Positions 8,101-16,592 of a DNA stretch of 26,967 nucleotides are shown here, in pieces. A program made the translations under genes and the position numbers. The first letter of the stretch is position 1, and each line of letters opens with the position of its first letter. Below the pieces are notes generated by a model. That model did not search any database. It was not told the DNA's origin and was given only the letters and a program-made list of their open reading frames with translations. Origin of the DNA: JADFUS01 sp964368765 (GTDB lineage Bacteria > Bacteroidota > Bacteroidia > Bacteroidales > Rikenellaceae); assembly GCA_964368765.1 (NCBI GenBank), contig CAYJCU010000018.1:1-26967 (forward strand), read 5' to 3'.

Positions 8101-11100
8101 TACCGTCAGAATCTGTCTTGGATTTGTATAACCAACCTTGGTTTAATAAAGATAAAATTTCAATATGCGACAAATCATACGAAATTTTATTTGATGGCAA
8201 GGTAAGGCGAGATTTTTATGCAACATTGGGTATTAGATTGTTTGATAGAAAATTCTATTATCAATCTCGTATACTAACGCATACTGACGAACTCTCTATG
8301 GCTTTGAACAATAGAGAGAATAATCTTGCATTTCACAGATACACCTGTACAATGCAAGAGGAGCTGTCAGAACAAGATTTTTCAAAAATTAAAAAGCTGC
8401 CAATATACATATCTTCGCCTTCAAGTATAGATGGAGAGCTGTCCCAAAATTCAACAGATTTACTATTGCCTTCGGCTCTATTAACAAGTATCGTAGATGA
8501 CGATCTATTACCCACTTCAATTTTAGGAATAATACACCCTGACTATCTAAGTGATGAGAATAGTAGAAAATATCTATGTGAAAAGTTAGGGAATAATGAG
8601 ATGGATGCTTCAGGTGCTATAACCTATATTTCTGGGAAAGCAGACCTGGTATCTACATACCTTGAGGATAAACAAAGAAATATTAACTTTTGGCAGTGGG
8701 TATTTAGCCTCGATACGACAGTTGAGGTTAAGTCAAAATTAAAGGAGTTACCTGTTTTAACCTCGGAAAAAGATAATTCTAAAGGGGCTTGCAAAGCTTC
8801 TAAATTATACATATCTGATTTTTATGCGGATTCAAATGGCATTGAAAACTTTATAGGTAAATATATAGAAGATGCTCGTTTCATTTCGCCGCTATATAAG
8901 TCAGAGAATGATGGAAACAAAGCATGGAGATCTTTGTTTCGAGCTATTGGAGTAAAAGTTGACACTAGGGATATTGTCTTCAATAAGATATTGCCAGAAC
9001 TTAATAAATTCAGGCAAATAGATATTGTCGCTATTCTTGCTCAGTATGTAGATGAGTTTGCCATTAAGATACGCAATGAAGATAATGAATTATCTACTAT
9101 CGGAGAGTATTTGAAGAACTTACAATTACTTTGTCAGGATGGGAATTATTATCCAGTATGCAAAACTCTTGTGTCTGGTTCATATTTTAGTATAGAAGGA
9201 GATGTTTTAAGTGAAATTTGCATTGGCAACCAAGTGTCTGAAACTTATATCGCTGAGAGCAAAGATAATGCTGAACTTAGACGATTAGTGGTTAAATTCA
9301 TTAAACTAATTGCTGATAATTTGTCGTTTAAATGTGAAACAAAAACAGAACTTCGAAATGAAAAACTAAAATATTTTGCATCGAACCAGCATTTATATCG
9401 TGACAGAGAAGTGCACTTTTCCCTTATATCTCAATTGGCTGATTCTTACCACAATGATGCGGTAGGCGTTGGAGAGCTAATTTCAGAATTAAAGTTAAGT
9501 GCTATAGAACTGTACGCCACAAATGAAGTGCAAGCATCTGCTTCACGTCTCTACTATAGCTCTATTTACAATCCTGAATGTGACTTTATGGCTAACAACG
9601 TAAAAACATTGAACTATGTAAGTGAGCGTTATTTTGAGATAAATACTAATTGTAAAGATCTATTTAGACGATTAGGGGTAAATGAATCTTTTAGAAAAGA
9701 GCATTTGGAACTATTGAACAATGGTATATTTGCTAGATATTTTTGGGAAATATACTCTTTAGATAAAGAGCATAAGTTAAAAGATTATATTAACGAAGAT
9801 AATCTGAAGAATCTAAAATGCATCCCTACAAAATACGGGGTTTTCAGTCCTAGGTCTCTATATGATTATCGCAATAATTCATTACAAAAGATAGTCCTAA
9901 AACTAAATGATGGAGAGGCAAAGCTGCCTTCTGTAAAGCTACCTAATTGGGTTGATAAAATAGGTTTGCGAGGAAAGCTCTATATTCCAGATTGTTTAGA
10001 ATACCTTAACTTACAAACCACTGATTTTCGTCGTAACGTTATAAGCTGGATTACCGAGACTTCCGATGAATCGCTTTTAAAGTATAATAAAGATATAGAG
10101 GAATATATCAAAGAAGCAATGTGGCTAAATGGCTCAAAAGATTGGGTTAAACTGAGTGATCTTGTAGCTTTAGAATGGGGGAATGATACATTGAAGGGAA
10201 GCTTTGGTGGCAATCAGTATGTTTGCAGCCCATCATACATGCCAGAATACCAGCATGAATTTAATAAACTATGTGAGATTTTCAAAATAAAGATTCTCTC
10301 AGATATAGATTTTAAAAAAGAAAAAATCGGAAAAGTAGATGAATTAGCAATTAGAAAAATATCTAAATGCTTAACTTATCTTGCGTGGAAAAGTGAAAGA
10401 AAAAATTGGAAAGAGTTAAATGAGCAGTATCAAGACAAGTTAGCTGATACGGAAATTTGCACTTGTGAAAGCATTTCATATTATTATAATGAAAATATCA
10501 AATCTTCACCTAAAAGCTATACAGAGAGCAATGACTGTCTGTGGTATGTAGGAACTTGGACTGGTCCAATGTTTGGGAAAATTCAAACTTGGATAATTGA
10601 AAAAGTTGATATTCAAGGGGGATTTGATTCAAATTTTATTGACGATTTATTCCTTGATGATTTTGAAGTTTTTATCTGCAATAACGAAGGTGGAAAACTT
10701 CCAGAAGAGGTAGTTGTATTACTTGACAATATTGACCAAACTAAGATTTTGACTGATCAGTATGCCAATTACGAGGAGTTCGTTGAGGATAATGAAGATA
10801 ATGGTAAGCAGTCATATAATACTAATTACACAACATCCGAAAATCTAAGTGAGGGAGATGCTGAGGCGAATCCTGCAATTAATAACACTACACAGAATGC
10901 TAATTATGACGTAGGAAATAATAAAAATATTCATAGCAACACAGTGGAAGAGCCTAAATTGGAAGATAGTGTTCATAATAGCAATCCTGAGCCGAAGATC
11001 CCATTTACAACAAATGTAAATAGTAACCAAACTAAAGCATCTCAACCTAATGAAATACAAAGCTCTACTATCTCTGATAAACTTAGAAATAAATGGGAAG

Positions 11101-13130
11101 AAAAAAGGAACAAAACAGTTAGAAGGCCTTCATCACCTGCGCCAAATACAGATGGTGAAGACATGTATAGCAATAATGAAGTAGAAAGTGTAGATTCGCC
11201 ATTTTTTGCTGATTATGTGTCGCACGTTTCAAACAACAATAGAGATCATATCTCTAAAGCAAGTAGCAACTTAAAAAGAAAAGATACTGAAGCTAAAAAT
11301 CAGGCAGAAAAAGCTATGGAACAGCTACAACTGCTAGAACTATTCAGAAATACTATACCATATAGTTTTATTTGGTACAAATATCTTATTGAATTACAAA
11401 GTGCTGACAAAAATAGACATGCAGGAAGAATTGTAACAATTGATTTTAATGACTATCAGATGGATGCTGGGTATGTAATACTTAAGCAACCTTCTGTAAC
11501 AGTTCCTAAATGGATTGAAGATGCTGATGCTGTTAATATATCAGTTGTTGGAACTTCTTCCAAGCTTAGAGCAGTAATTGTCAGAGTAGTTGATTTAGAA
11601 GTTGAAATACTACTTAATCCTGAAGATTTAACAAAGTTAATAAAAGGCAAGAAAATTCGAATACAAGCAGAGCAGACGATAAATATTATTGATTCTCTCG
11701 AAACTAGGTTTATTCAGTTGGATTATTCTGACGATTATGACCTTCAAGCTAATCTGTCAGAAGATATCGAATTTATCTATGGTCCTCCTGGCACAGGGAA
11801 AACAACAAGGTTGGTTAATCGATTGTCTGATATTATAAACGAAGATGATAATGCACTAAATATATTAGTCCTAACACCAACCAATAAAGCTGCTGATGTT
11901 ATTGCTTCTAAGCTTTGTAATAATGATAGCTGTTTTGAATACACTAAACGTTATGGTTCTACTGATAGTGTTGAGCTAATACACTTAGGTGCATTAGTAA
12001 CAAGAGAAACACTTGACATTACTGAAAATATCAAAAATATCATAGTATCAACAGCAGCTAGATATTCCTATGATTTCATTCAGCCAGATGATGTAGCAAT
12101 CTGTGATTATCCATGGGATTATATTGTAATTGATGAAGCATCTATGATAGATTTAGTCACTGTTACATATATCTTACACAAGGGATGTGAGGCAAAAATT
12201 ATTGTTGCTGGAGATCCTAAGCAAATAGAGCCTATAGAGCAAAATGATATACCTGCTCAAAATATATATAAGTTAGTTGGGCTTGATAGCTTTAGCGAGG
12301 CCGTACATAACTACGATAGATATCCAGTAGAGACACTAATGATGCAACATCGCTCAACTTCAGTTATAGGTGATTTGATCAGTAATTTTGCGTATAATGG
12401 ATTAGTAAAGAGTAATTCTCAAAGGGCAAAACAAAAGGATTTAAAACTTAATGGATTAGAGGTTAAAGACATAAATTTTATGAGTTTTAAAATAGAGGAT
12501 TTGGACCATTTGTATGGGATAACAGCAATTAATAAATCTGCATTTCATCTATATGCTGCTATTTTTACATACAATATGGTTGAATATACAATTTTTCAAC
12601 TAACTCAAAATTTCCCAGACGAAGATTATTCAATAGGAATAGTATGTCCGTACGGAGCTGAAGCAGGTGCTATCAACCAATTGTTAGAAAGTAGACCTCT
12701 AAATATGGGGAGATGTCGTGTGAGTTCTGGTACAGTTCATAAGTTTCAAGGGGATGAATGTGATATAATGTTTATTGTATTAAATCCGCCTATGAATACA
12801 AGTAGCCAAGCACACATTAATAATGAAAATATAAATAACGTCGCAATGAGTCGAGCCAGAGATTATATTTTCTTTATTCTTCCTGAAGGGCAGATAGATG
12901 GTTATAATATAAAAAATAGATTAGGAAAGATAATTGATCCCGCAAACCGCTCTATTATAAAATGCTCTGACGTAGAAAAGGTGATATTCGGAGAGAATGA
13001 TTACATATATCAAAATACAAATGTTACTTGTCACTTACCAGTTAATGTATATTACGAAAATAGTGCAAAATATGATGTACGTATTGATGATATGAATGTG
13101 GATATTCAAATAAACTTAGATCTAGAATAG
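5175..13130 (+). CDS. Giant sacsin/HSP90-like ATPase fused to SF1 helicase
   Basis: This 2651-residue protein has an ATPase at each end. Near the N-terminus a GHKL/sacsin-like ATP-binding domain shows ELLQNANDY (E149, N153) and GYKGIGFKTVF from G208. The C-terminal 450 residues form an Upf1/DNA2-like superfamily 1 helicase: Walker A GPPGTGKT at 2203, DEAS at 2320, GDPKQIEP at 2346, QHRS just after 2389, KFQGDE near 2524 and MSRAR near 2558. All motifs look intact. About 1450 residues between them match nothing I recognise, and residues about 1865-2040 are an N/S/E-rich, probably disordered linker. The start at 5175 overlaps the Xre gene by 11 bases; the ATG at 5202 is an alternative. The WYL gene follows after one base. 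Proteins pairing sacsin-like ATPases with helicases occur in defence islands, and a nucleic-acid sensing or remodelling role is inferred. Confidence 0.85.
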   Translation: MESKITPLFMENTNNTFEIEGLKRRIGSDKLIGSYGIDNGIAFFADIRGVEGDLIKHPMSEDTNLVIVYDNQAPLKTGQFYSFTWGYDPSSESKITVNGDVSEVNNYDFIEGLFKARLRLQGSNLELFNNFQKTILNEVTGAQHTYIYELLQNANDYPYNNENVRVKFILSEHYLFFFHTGNYFNLRNIVGISSVNQGEKSNNTKTIGYKGIGFKTVFVNNNYVYLNSGDWSLRFDEAYSRKQLYGDCPWALMPVPTDPNTLDTEITNIIDSASDEMRVKFALRHKTDARQNLTQLEKVFSNEQILLFIPNVNHVEVVVDGKIKYVVEKDPQKWIISNFSYVVPPTLKEWVVNNIDSNNKIPKKFKDIDTVGISFAVARDGKKLVPIENARVYNYLPTELNLGFRFIFNADFVPNGSRSGLHDIEWNNEIMVQCGAKFADWWVSFMQNEGEYDLESVFDLLPESYNSKDNYTILFLQGFRNRLVDIPCIPTIKNGVYSLKRVSEIIDDEEGFIVTEKPTFSDEEFYQFVTNKFTLAHPTIRCNKNLEKLLSNVEVGRVLDSSDIANICLSKPFADWLKVKANNIKFIGYLLDSGIIDNCWNYSIFLKADGDLSSARSMYYDIDRHIEDIEFLASELPRIDTAVRRELQKYKSWANYSSRFNDFSDYKFAKLIIDNFNKYKQLFKTKSNSISFIHFLSITKSSISIPKDYPIWMDGNVFTEDREGIFVQNNVGDTFKSQLWIDANWVRYIDTDYYTGDKEDVIKYLSEKCSISQLTNRDCFNKFIASEKFIETIACNIKQKEANISFYHYLSSIQEEITNLNANNMRKQYTVIATDGKQDYFTPISSLIFKNKDEQWQDMVGREWMPDNCCLSIADDYYSETSSEDEENLRAFFATKQVTQSFSIQELFLKGLKNRISEVCAKITTKESSKDFLDFLFVNRDHIFKGDINGDSFKNIPILCIDSEVYVTANKSRIHLPSESVLDLYNQPWFNKDKISICDKSYEILFDGKVRRDFYATLGIRLFDRKFYYQSRILTHTDELSMALNNRENNLAFHRYTCTMQEELSEQDFSKIKKLPIYISSPSSIDGELSQNSTDLLLPSALLTSIVDDDLLPTSILGIIHPDYLSDENSRKYLCEKLGNNEMDASGAITYISGKADLVSTYLEDKQRNINFWQWVFSLDTTVEVKSKLKELPVLTSEKDNSKGACKASKLYISDFYADSNGIENFIGKYIEDARFISPLYKSENDGNKAWRSLFRAIGVKVDTRDIVFNKILPELNKFRQIDIVAILAQYVDEFAIKIRNEDNELSTIGEYLKNLQLLCQDGNYYPVCKTLVSGSYFSIEGDVLSEICIGNQVSETYIAESKDNAELRRLVVKFIKLIADNLSFKCETKTELRNEKLKYFASNQHLYRDREVHFSLISQLADSYHNDAVGVGELISELKLSAIELYATNEVQASASRLYYSSIYNPECDFMANNVKTLNYVSERYFEINTNCKDLFRRLGVNESFRKEHLELLNNGIFARYFWEIYSLDKEHKLKDYINEDNLKNLKCIPTKYGVFSPRSLYDYRNNSLQKIVLKLNDGEAKLPSVKLPNWVDKIGLRGKLYIPDCLEYLNLQTTDFRRNVISWITETSDESLLKYNKDIEEYIKEAMWLNGSKDWVKLSDLVALEWGNDTLKGSFGGNQYVCSPSYMPEYQHEFNKLCEIFKIKILSDIDFKKEKIGKVDELAIRKISKCLTYLAWKSERKNWKELNEQYQDKLADTEICTCESISYYYNENIKSSPKSYTESNDCLWYVGTWTGPMFGKIQTWIIEKVDIQGGFDSNFIDDLFLDDFEVFICNNEGGKLPEEVVVLLDNIDQTKILTDQYANYEEFVEDNEDNGKQSYNTNYTTSENLSEGDAEANPAINNTTQNANYDVGNNKNIHSNTVEEPKLEDSVHNSNPEPKIPFTTNVNSNQTKASQPNEIQSSTISDKLRNKWEEKRNKTVRRPSSPAPNTDGEDMYSNNEVESVDSPFFADYVSHVSNNNRDHISKASSNLKRKDTEAKNQAEKAMEQLQLLELFRNTIPYSFIWYKYLIELQSADKNRHAGRIVTIDFNDYQMDAGYVILKQPSVTVPKWIEDADAVNISVVGTSSKLRAVIVRVVDLEVEILLNPEDLTKLIKGKKIRIQAEQTINIIDSLETRFIQLDYSDDYDLQANLSEDIEFIYGPPGTGKTTRLVNRLSDIINEDDNALNILVLTPTNKAADVIASKLCNNDSCFEYTKRYGSTDSVELIHLGALVTRETLDITENIKNIIVSTAARYSYDFIQPDDVAICDYPWDYIVIDEASMIDLVTVTYILHKGCEAKIIVAGDPKQIEPIEQNDIPAQNIYKLVGLDSFSEAVHNYDRYPVETLMMQHRSTSVIGDLISNFAYNGLVKSNSQRAKQKDLKLNGLEVKDINFMSFKIEDLDHLYGITAINKSAFHLYAAIFTYNMVEYTIFQLTQNFPDEDYSIGIVCPYGAEAGAINQLLESRPLNMGRCRVSSGTVHKFQGDECDIMFIVLNPPMNTSSQAHINNENINNVAMSRARDYIFFILPEGQIDGYNIKNRLGKIIDPANRSIIKCSDVEKVIFGENDYIYQNTNVTCHLPVNVYYENSAKYDVRIDDMNVDIQINLDLE

Positions 13131-13131
13131 T

Positions 13132-14133
13132 ATGGCAACAAATAAACACGCAGCAGTAAGATATAATGCACTTGACAAGTGTTTTAGCAACCATAATCGC
13201 AAATACACATTTGACGATTTGCTTGAGGTTTGTAAAGATGCTATCTATATGGAGTATGGCGATGACAGCGGTATATCGACACGTACTCTTCGTGATGACA
13301 TTCGCTTTATGAAGAGTGAAGAGGGTTTTTCTGCGCCTATAGTAACTCGCAAAGATGGAGGTAAGCCTTATTATCTTTACGAAGATAGAGAGTTTACAAT
13401 CAAGAAACAGAAATTGAGTAGCACGGAAACGGAACAGCTAAAAAACACCCTAGTAACACTTAGTCGTTTCAAGGGGTTGCCGCAATTCGAGTGGATGAAT
13501 GAGGTAGTAGCCCGACTTGAGGGTGAGTTTGAGATTAAAAACGATGTGGCAGAAATAGTTGGTTTTGAGCAAAATCCATATCTAAAAGGTCTGGAACATT
13601 TTGATGAACTATTTAGAGCTATAAGCAATAAAAGAGTTCTTAAAATCATCTATCATCCATCGTTTAGAGATGCTGAGGAGTCAATAATGCATCCATACTA
13701 CTTGAAACAATACAACAACCGCTGGTTTTTGTTTGGGTTGTCAGATGGTAGGATCGTGAATATGGCTCTCGATAGAATCGAATGCTTTTCAGAGATGCAT
13801 TGCGACTACATCAATAATGATGATATTGATTTCAATGAGTACTTCGATGATGTAGTGGGTGTAACTGTATTGGAAAATGAGGCAGTTGAGCAAGTAAGGC
13901 TCAAGGTAGATATTAAGCGATATAATTACATTGCAACCAAGCCTTTACATTGGAGTCAGAAAGTAAAGGAGCGAACTGATGAATATGTTATTATCGAGTT
14001 AAAGTTGCGATATAACTACGAATTTGAGACACTTCTATTAGGATTTAGCGACAGCATAGAGATACTTGAGCCGTTGTCGATAAAAGAGAAAATAAAGGAG
14101 CGTTCAAGAAGAATTTTAGAGAAAAATATTTAG
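13132..14133 (+). CDS. WYL-domain transcriptional regulator
   Basis: This 333-residue protein has a winged helix-turn-helix in residues about 5-90, with a recognition-helix-like GISTRTLRDDIRFM at 48-60. A WYL domain spans about 155-222, in which the name motif reads WFL (198-200) inside NNRWFLFGLSDGRIVNMALDRI. A WCX-type C-terminal region spans about 254-333. WYL proteins sense ligands, often nucleotides or nucleic acid ends, and control phage-defence islands; BrxR of BREX and CapW of CBASS are examples that bind palindromes. It lies one base after the giant gene and directly before a 19-bp palindrome (14134-14152), so it is the best candidate to bind that operator and its two copies. The alternative is that the Xre protein binds them, but the Xre promoter itself lacks the motif. 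Confidence 0.85.
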   Translation: MATNKHAAVRYNALDKCFSNHNRKYTFDDLLEVCKDAIYMEYGDDSGISTRTLRDDIRFMKSEEGFSAPIVTRKDGGKPYYLYEDREFTIKKQKLSSTETEQLKNTLVTLSRFKGLPQFEWMNEVVARLEGEFEIKNDVAEIVGFEQNPYLKGLEHFDELFRAISNKRVLKIIYHPSFRDAEESIMHPYYLKQYNNRWFLFGLSDGRIVNMALDRIECFSEMHCDYINNDDIDFNEYFDDVVGVTVLENEAVEQVRLKVDIKRYNYIATKPLHWSQKVKERTDEYVIIELKLRYNYEFETLLLGFSDSIEILEPLSIKEKIKERSRRILEKNI

Positions 14134-14169
14134 TATGCAGATATATTGCACACTATAATTAGACCTTTG
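14134..14169 (+). promoter_or_regulatory. Operator A and promoter of the methylase-kinase operon
   Basis: The 19-bp palindrome TATGCA-N7-TGCACA lies at 14134-14152, starting right after the WYL stop codon. The -7 element GACCTTTG (7 of 8 to consensus) is at 14162-14169. The same 6-7-6 palindrome at the same distance occurs at 17802 and 26643. A second inverted repeat, CTTTG (14165-14169) with CAAAG (14181-14185) plus flanking AGA/TCT, overlaps the -7 element and recalls the Xre operator. Confidence 0.75.
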
Positions 14170-14207
14170 CAGAGTGAAATCAAAGTCTAATTTTAATTTT
14201 GTTTGTT

Positions 14208-16589
14208 ATGGTTATTGAGAATAGAGATAAATATTTAGAGCAAATTGCTTGGAAATTATTTGATACCTTAAATAGTTATGGTATGGGTAACGACCGTAGT
14301 TTAGCCTCAGTTATAGGTTTTTTTATCGCATTTTGTAAAGAAAACCGTTTTAATGACACTAACAATATGTATGCGGGTGATGTACAGTATCTTAGTGTTA
14401 ATTTAGATATATATACAAATATTAAATTAAGAGATATTTGTAGTGTTAAGCTTAAGAATGACACCATTCTAAGAATAATTGATATTATTAAATCGGTAGA
14501 AGATACTGCTTTAGCTGATCTATTTGAAGAAGTTATATCTATACAGTTCTCGTCTTCGTATGAAGGTCAGTATTATCAACCAAAAGAACTAACCCATCTG
14601 GTTAATCAACTTCTATGCAAAAATGCTGTGCAGAGTGTATATAACCCTTTTGCTGGCATTGCATCATATCAAATTGATAATAAGGATGTTCGTTATGTAT
14701 CCCAGGAGATTGATAGAAATACTTGGATTGTTGGAAAAATTAGATTGTTCCTTTCTGGTGTTCAGTCAGAGTATCGCAACGAAGATTCCCTTACAAACTG
14801 GTATGGTGATAGAAGTGTTTTTGATGCAATTATTGCAACGCCTCCATTTGGAGCAGCACTAACAAATTATCAGAAATCAGCTCTGTATTGGGATATGGGG
14901 TTTAATCATTCTGATATAGGGACGATGTTTGTAGATAAAGCTATACACAACGTGTCAAACGGAGGTTTAGTCGTTACAGTTATTCCTACTGGTTTTTTAT
15001 TTCGAACAGGAAGTACAAAGGATTTTCGCCGCTTTCTTGTTGATAACAAGTATGTGGAAACAATCATTACACTTCCTCACGGCATTTTCAAGCCATACGC
15101 AGGAGTTTCAACAGCTATTATTGTTCTTTCTAAAAAAGAGAATCCGTTTGTTAAGTTCATTGATGCAACTTCTATATACTCTCAAGCTAAAAGGGCTAAT
15201 AAACTCGATGTTGATAAGGTTTTAAGTGTTATTAATGGTGCTGATGAAAAATATGTACGACTGGTTTCTAACAGCGAAGTCGAGGAAAATGACTACAACT
15301 TTGATCCTGCAAGATATTTTACCGAAGAAGAGATTATACCTGACGGTTATAAAAAGATAAAACTTTCAGATGTATCATCAATTATTCCTAGTTGTAGACC
15401 AACATCTTCAAAGGGTCGTATTGTAAACATCAGTAACTTATCTAATAATAGTTTAGACTGTATCAGGGAAGTTGAGGATATCGTTGAGGGCGAGATAAAG
15501 CCAAATCAATTCAGGCTTATAGAGGAGCCAGTTTTGCTATTATCGATGGTGAGAACATTGAAGCCTACGTATATCTACTCATCACCATCTATGCCTATTT
15601 ATGTAAGCCAAAACATATTAGCATTGAGAGTTGATCCATCTATCATTAATATTCCATATTTGGCTTTCGAGCTTGCCCGCAAGTCTGATACTCTACAAAA
15701 GGGTGCAATCATTCCTCGCTTCAATAGAAGGGATATTATGGATATTAGTATTAATATACCTGACTTGCCAACACTGGAAGATGTTCTTTTAAAGGAGAAA
15801 TTGGAGATAGAGAAAGCTCAATACGCCAATAAAGAGGCGATGGTTAGAGAGTTAGGATTGAGTGCTGTTATTGATGCTCAAAAGCAAGAATTATTCACAC
15901 TAATCGGTCATCGAAAGCATCGTATCAACCCTTATTTTTCAGGAATGCAAGACAACCTAAAGATGCTTAAAGATGAGCTTAATGAGGTTGGTTCAGTGTC
16001 ATTGGATCATAAAATATCTCAAAATTACACGGTAGCTGACCTACTTGATAATTTTGAAAAACAGATTGCTGACGTTAAGGAACTCTTTAAGAATCTCACA
16101 TCTCAATTTGAGATTGAAGAAAAGTCTTCTTTCAATTTTATTGAGTTTATCAACTCATATAAATATGTCAGCAAGAATCCAAATCTCTATTTGGATATTA
16201 AAGTTAGAAGTGACGGTTCTATCGAAGAGTCTAATAGGGAGATATTTTCGTCTGCAAACAATATCAAAGAATTGATAGACATCGTGATAGAGAATGCAGA
16301 AAGACACGCATTCATAGGTCGTGATCGAGGTAGTATTGAGATAGGCTATGGCGAAGATGGGGATGGAATATATATTCAAGTCCTAAATGATGGTGTTCCT
16401 TTAGATGAAAACTTCAATGAAGAACTCTCGTTTTCTGAAGGGTATAAGTACGGTAGTACTGGGAATACAGGAAAAGGGCTGTTTAGGGCAAAACAAATCT
16501 GTTTAGGAATAGGTGCAAGCATAAGCTGGGTTAATGACGACACTAGCTTATTTTCAACAGGTATTTTAATATCAATTAAAGATGTTTAG
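14208..16589 (+). CDS. HsdM-like methylase domain fused to a half-HsdS region and a histidine-kinase core
   Basis: This 793-residue protein uses the ATG at 14208; an upstream TTG in frame is unlikely. The N-terminal 370 residues are HsdM-like: motif I as NPFAG at 146-150, motif IV as TPPF at 211-214 instead of NPPF, and the HsdM signature GIFKPYAGVSTAI. Residues about 380-530 look like one HsdS target-recognition half, ending IPRFNRRDIMDISINIP. Next comes a helical segment with GHRKHRINP (H568 or H571), a plausible phosphorylated-histidine box. The C-terminus is a GHKL kinase domain: N-box ENAERH at 695-700, D728-G729, and GNTGKGL from G752. The receiver gene follows after three bases, so the two form a two-component pair. 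The motif IV change suggests lost or altered methylation. My inference is a sensor kinase that reads DNA sequence or methylation. Confidence 0.8.
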   Translation: MVIENRDKYLEQIAWKLFDTLNSYGMGNDRSLASVIGFFIAFCKENRFNDTNNMYAGDVQYLSVNLDIYTNIKLRDICSVKLKNDTILRIIDIIKSVEDTALADLFEEVISIQFSSSYEGQYYQPKELTHLVNQLLCKNAVQSVYNPFAGIASYQIDNKDVRYVSQEIDRNTWIVGKIRLFLSGVQSEYRNEDSLTNWYGDRSVFDAIIATPPFGAALTNYQKSALYWDMGFNHSDIGTMFVDKAIHNVSNGGLVVTVIPTGFLFRTGSTKDFRRFLVDNKYVETIITLPHGIFKPYAGVSTAIIVLSKKENPFVKFIDATSIYSQAKRANKLDVDKVLSVINGADEKYVRLVSNSEVEENDYNFDPARYFTEEEIIPDGYKKIKLSDVSSIIPSCRPTSSKGRIVNISNLSNNSLDCIREVEDIVEGEIKPNQFRLIEEPVLLLSMVRTLKPTYIYSSPSMPIYVSQNILALRVDPSIINIPYLAFELARKSDTLQKGAIIPRFNRRDIMDISINIPDLPTLEDVLLKEKLEIEKAQYANKEAMVRELGLSAVIDAQKQELFTLIGHRKHRINPYFSGMQDNLKMLKDELNEVGSVSLDHKISQNYTVADLLDNFEKQIADVKELFKNLTSQFEIEEKSSFNFIEFINSYKYVSKNPNLYLDIKVRSDGSIEESNREIFSSANNIKELIDIVIENAERHAFIGRDRGSIEIGYGEDGDGIYIQVLNDGVPLDENFNEELSFSEGYKYGSTGNTGKGLFRAKQICLGIGASISWVNDDTSLFSTGILISIKDV

Positions 16590-16592
16590 GTT

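Noticed and set aside
14199..14207. TTG start for the methylase-kinase gene
   Set aside because: An ATG three codons later is the ordinary choice, and nothing favours the TTG.
14208..16589. Reading the 793-residue protein as a second ordinary HsdM
   Set aside because: The recognition-like region and kinase domain, the altered motif IV and the adjacent receiver gene do not fit an ordinary HsdM.
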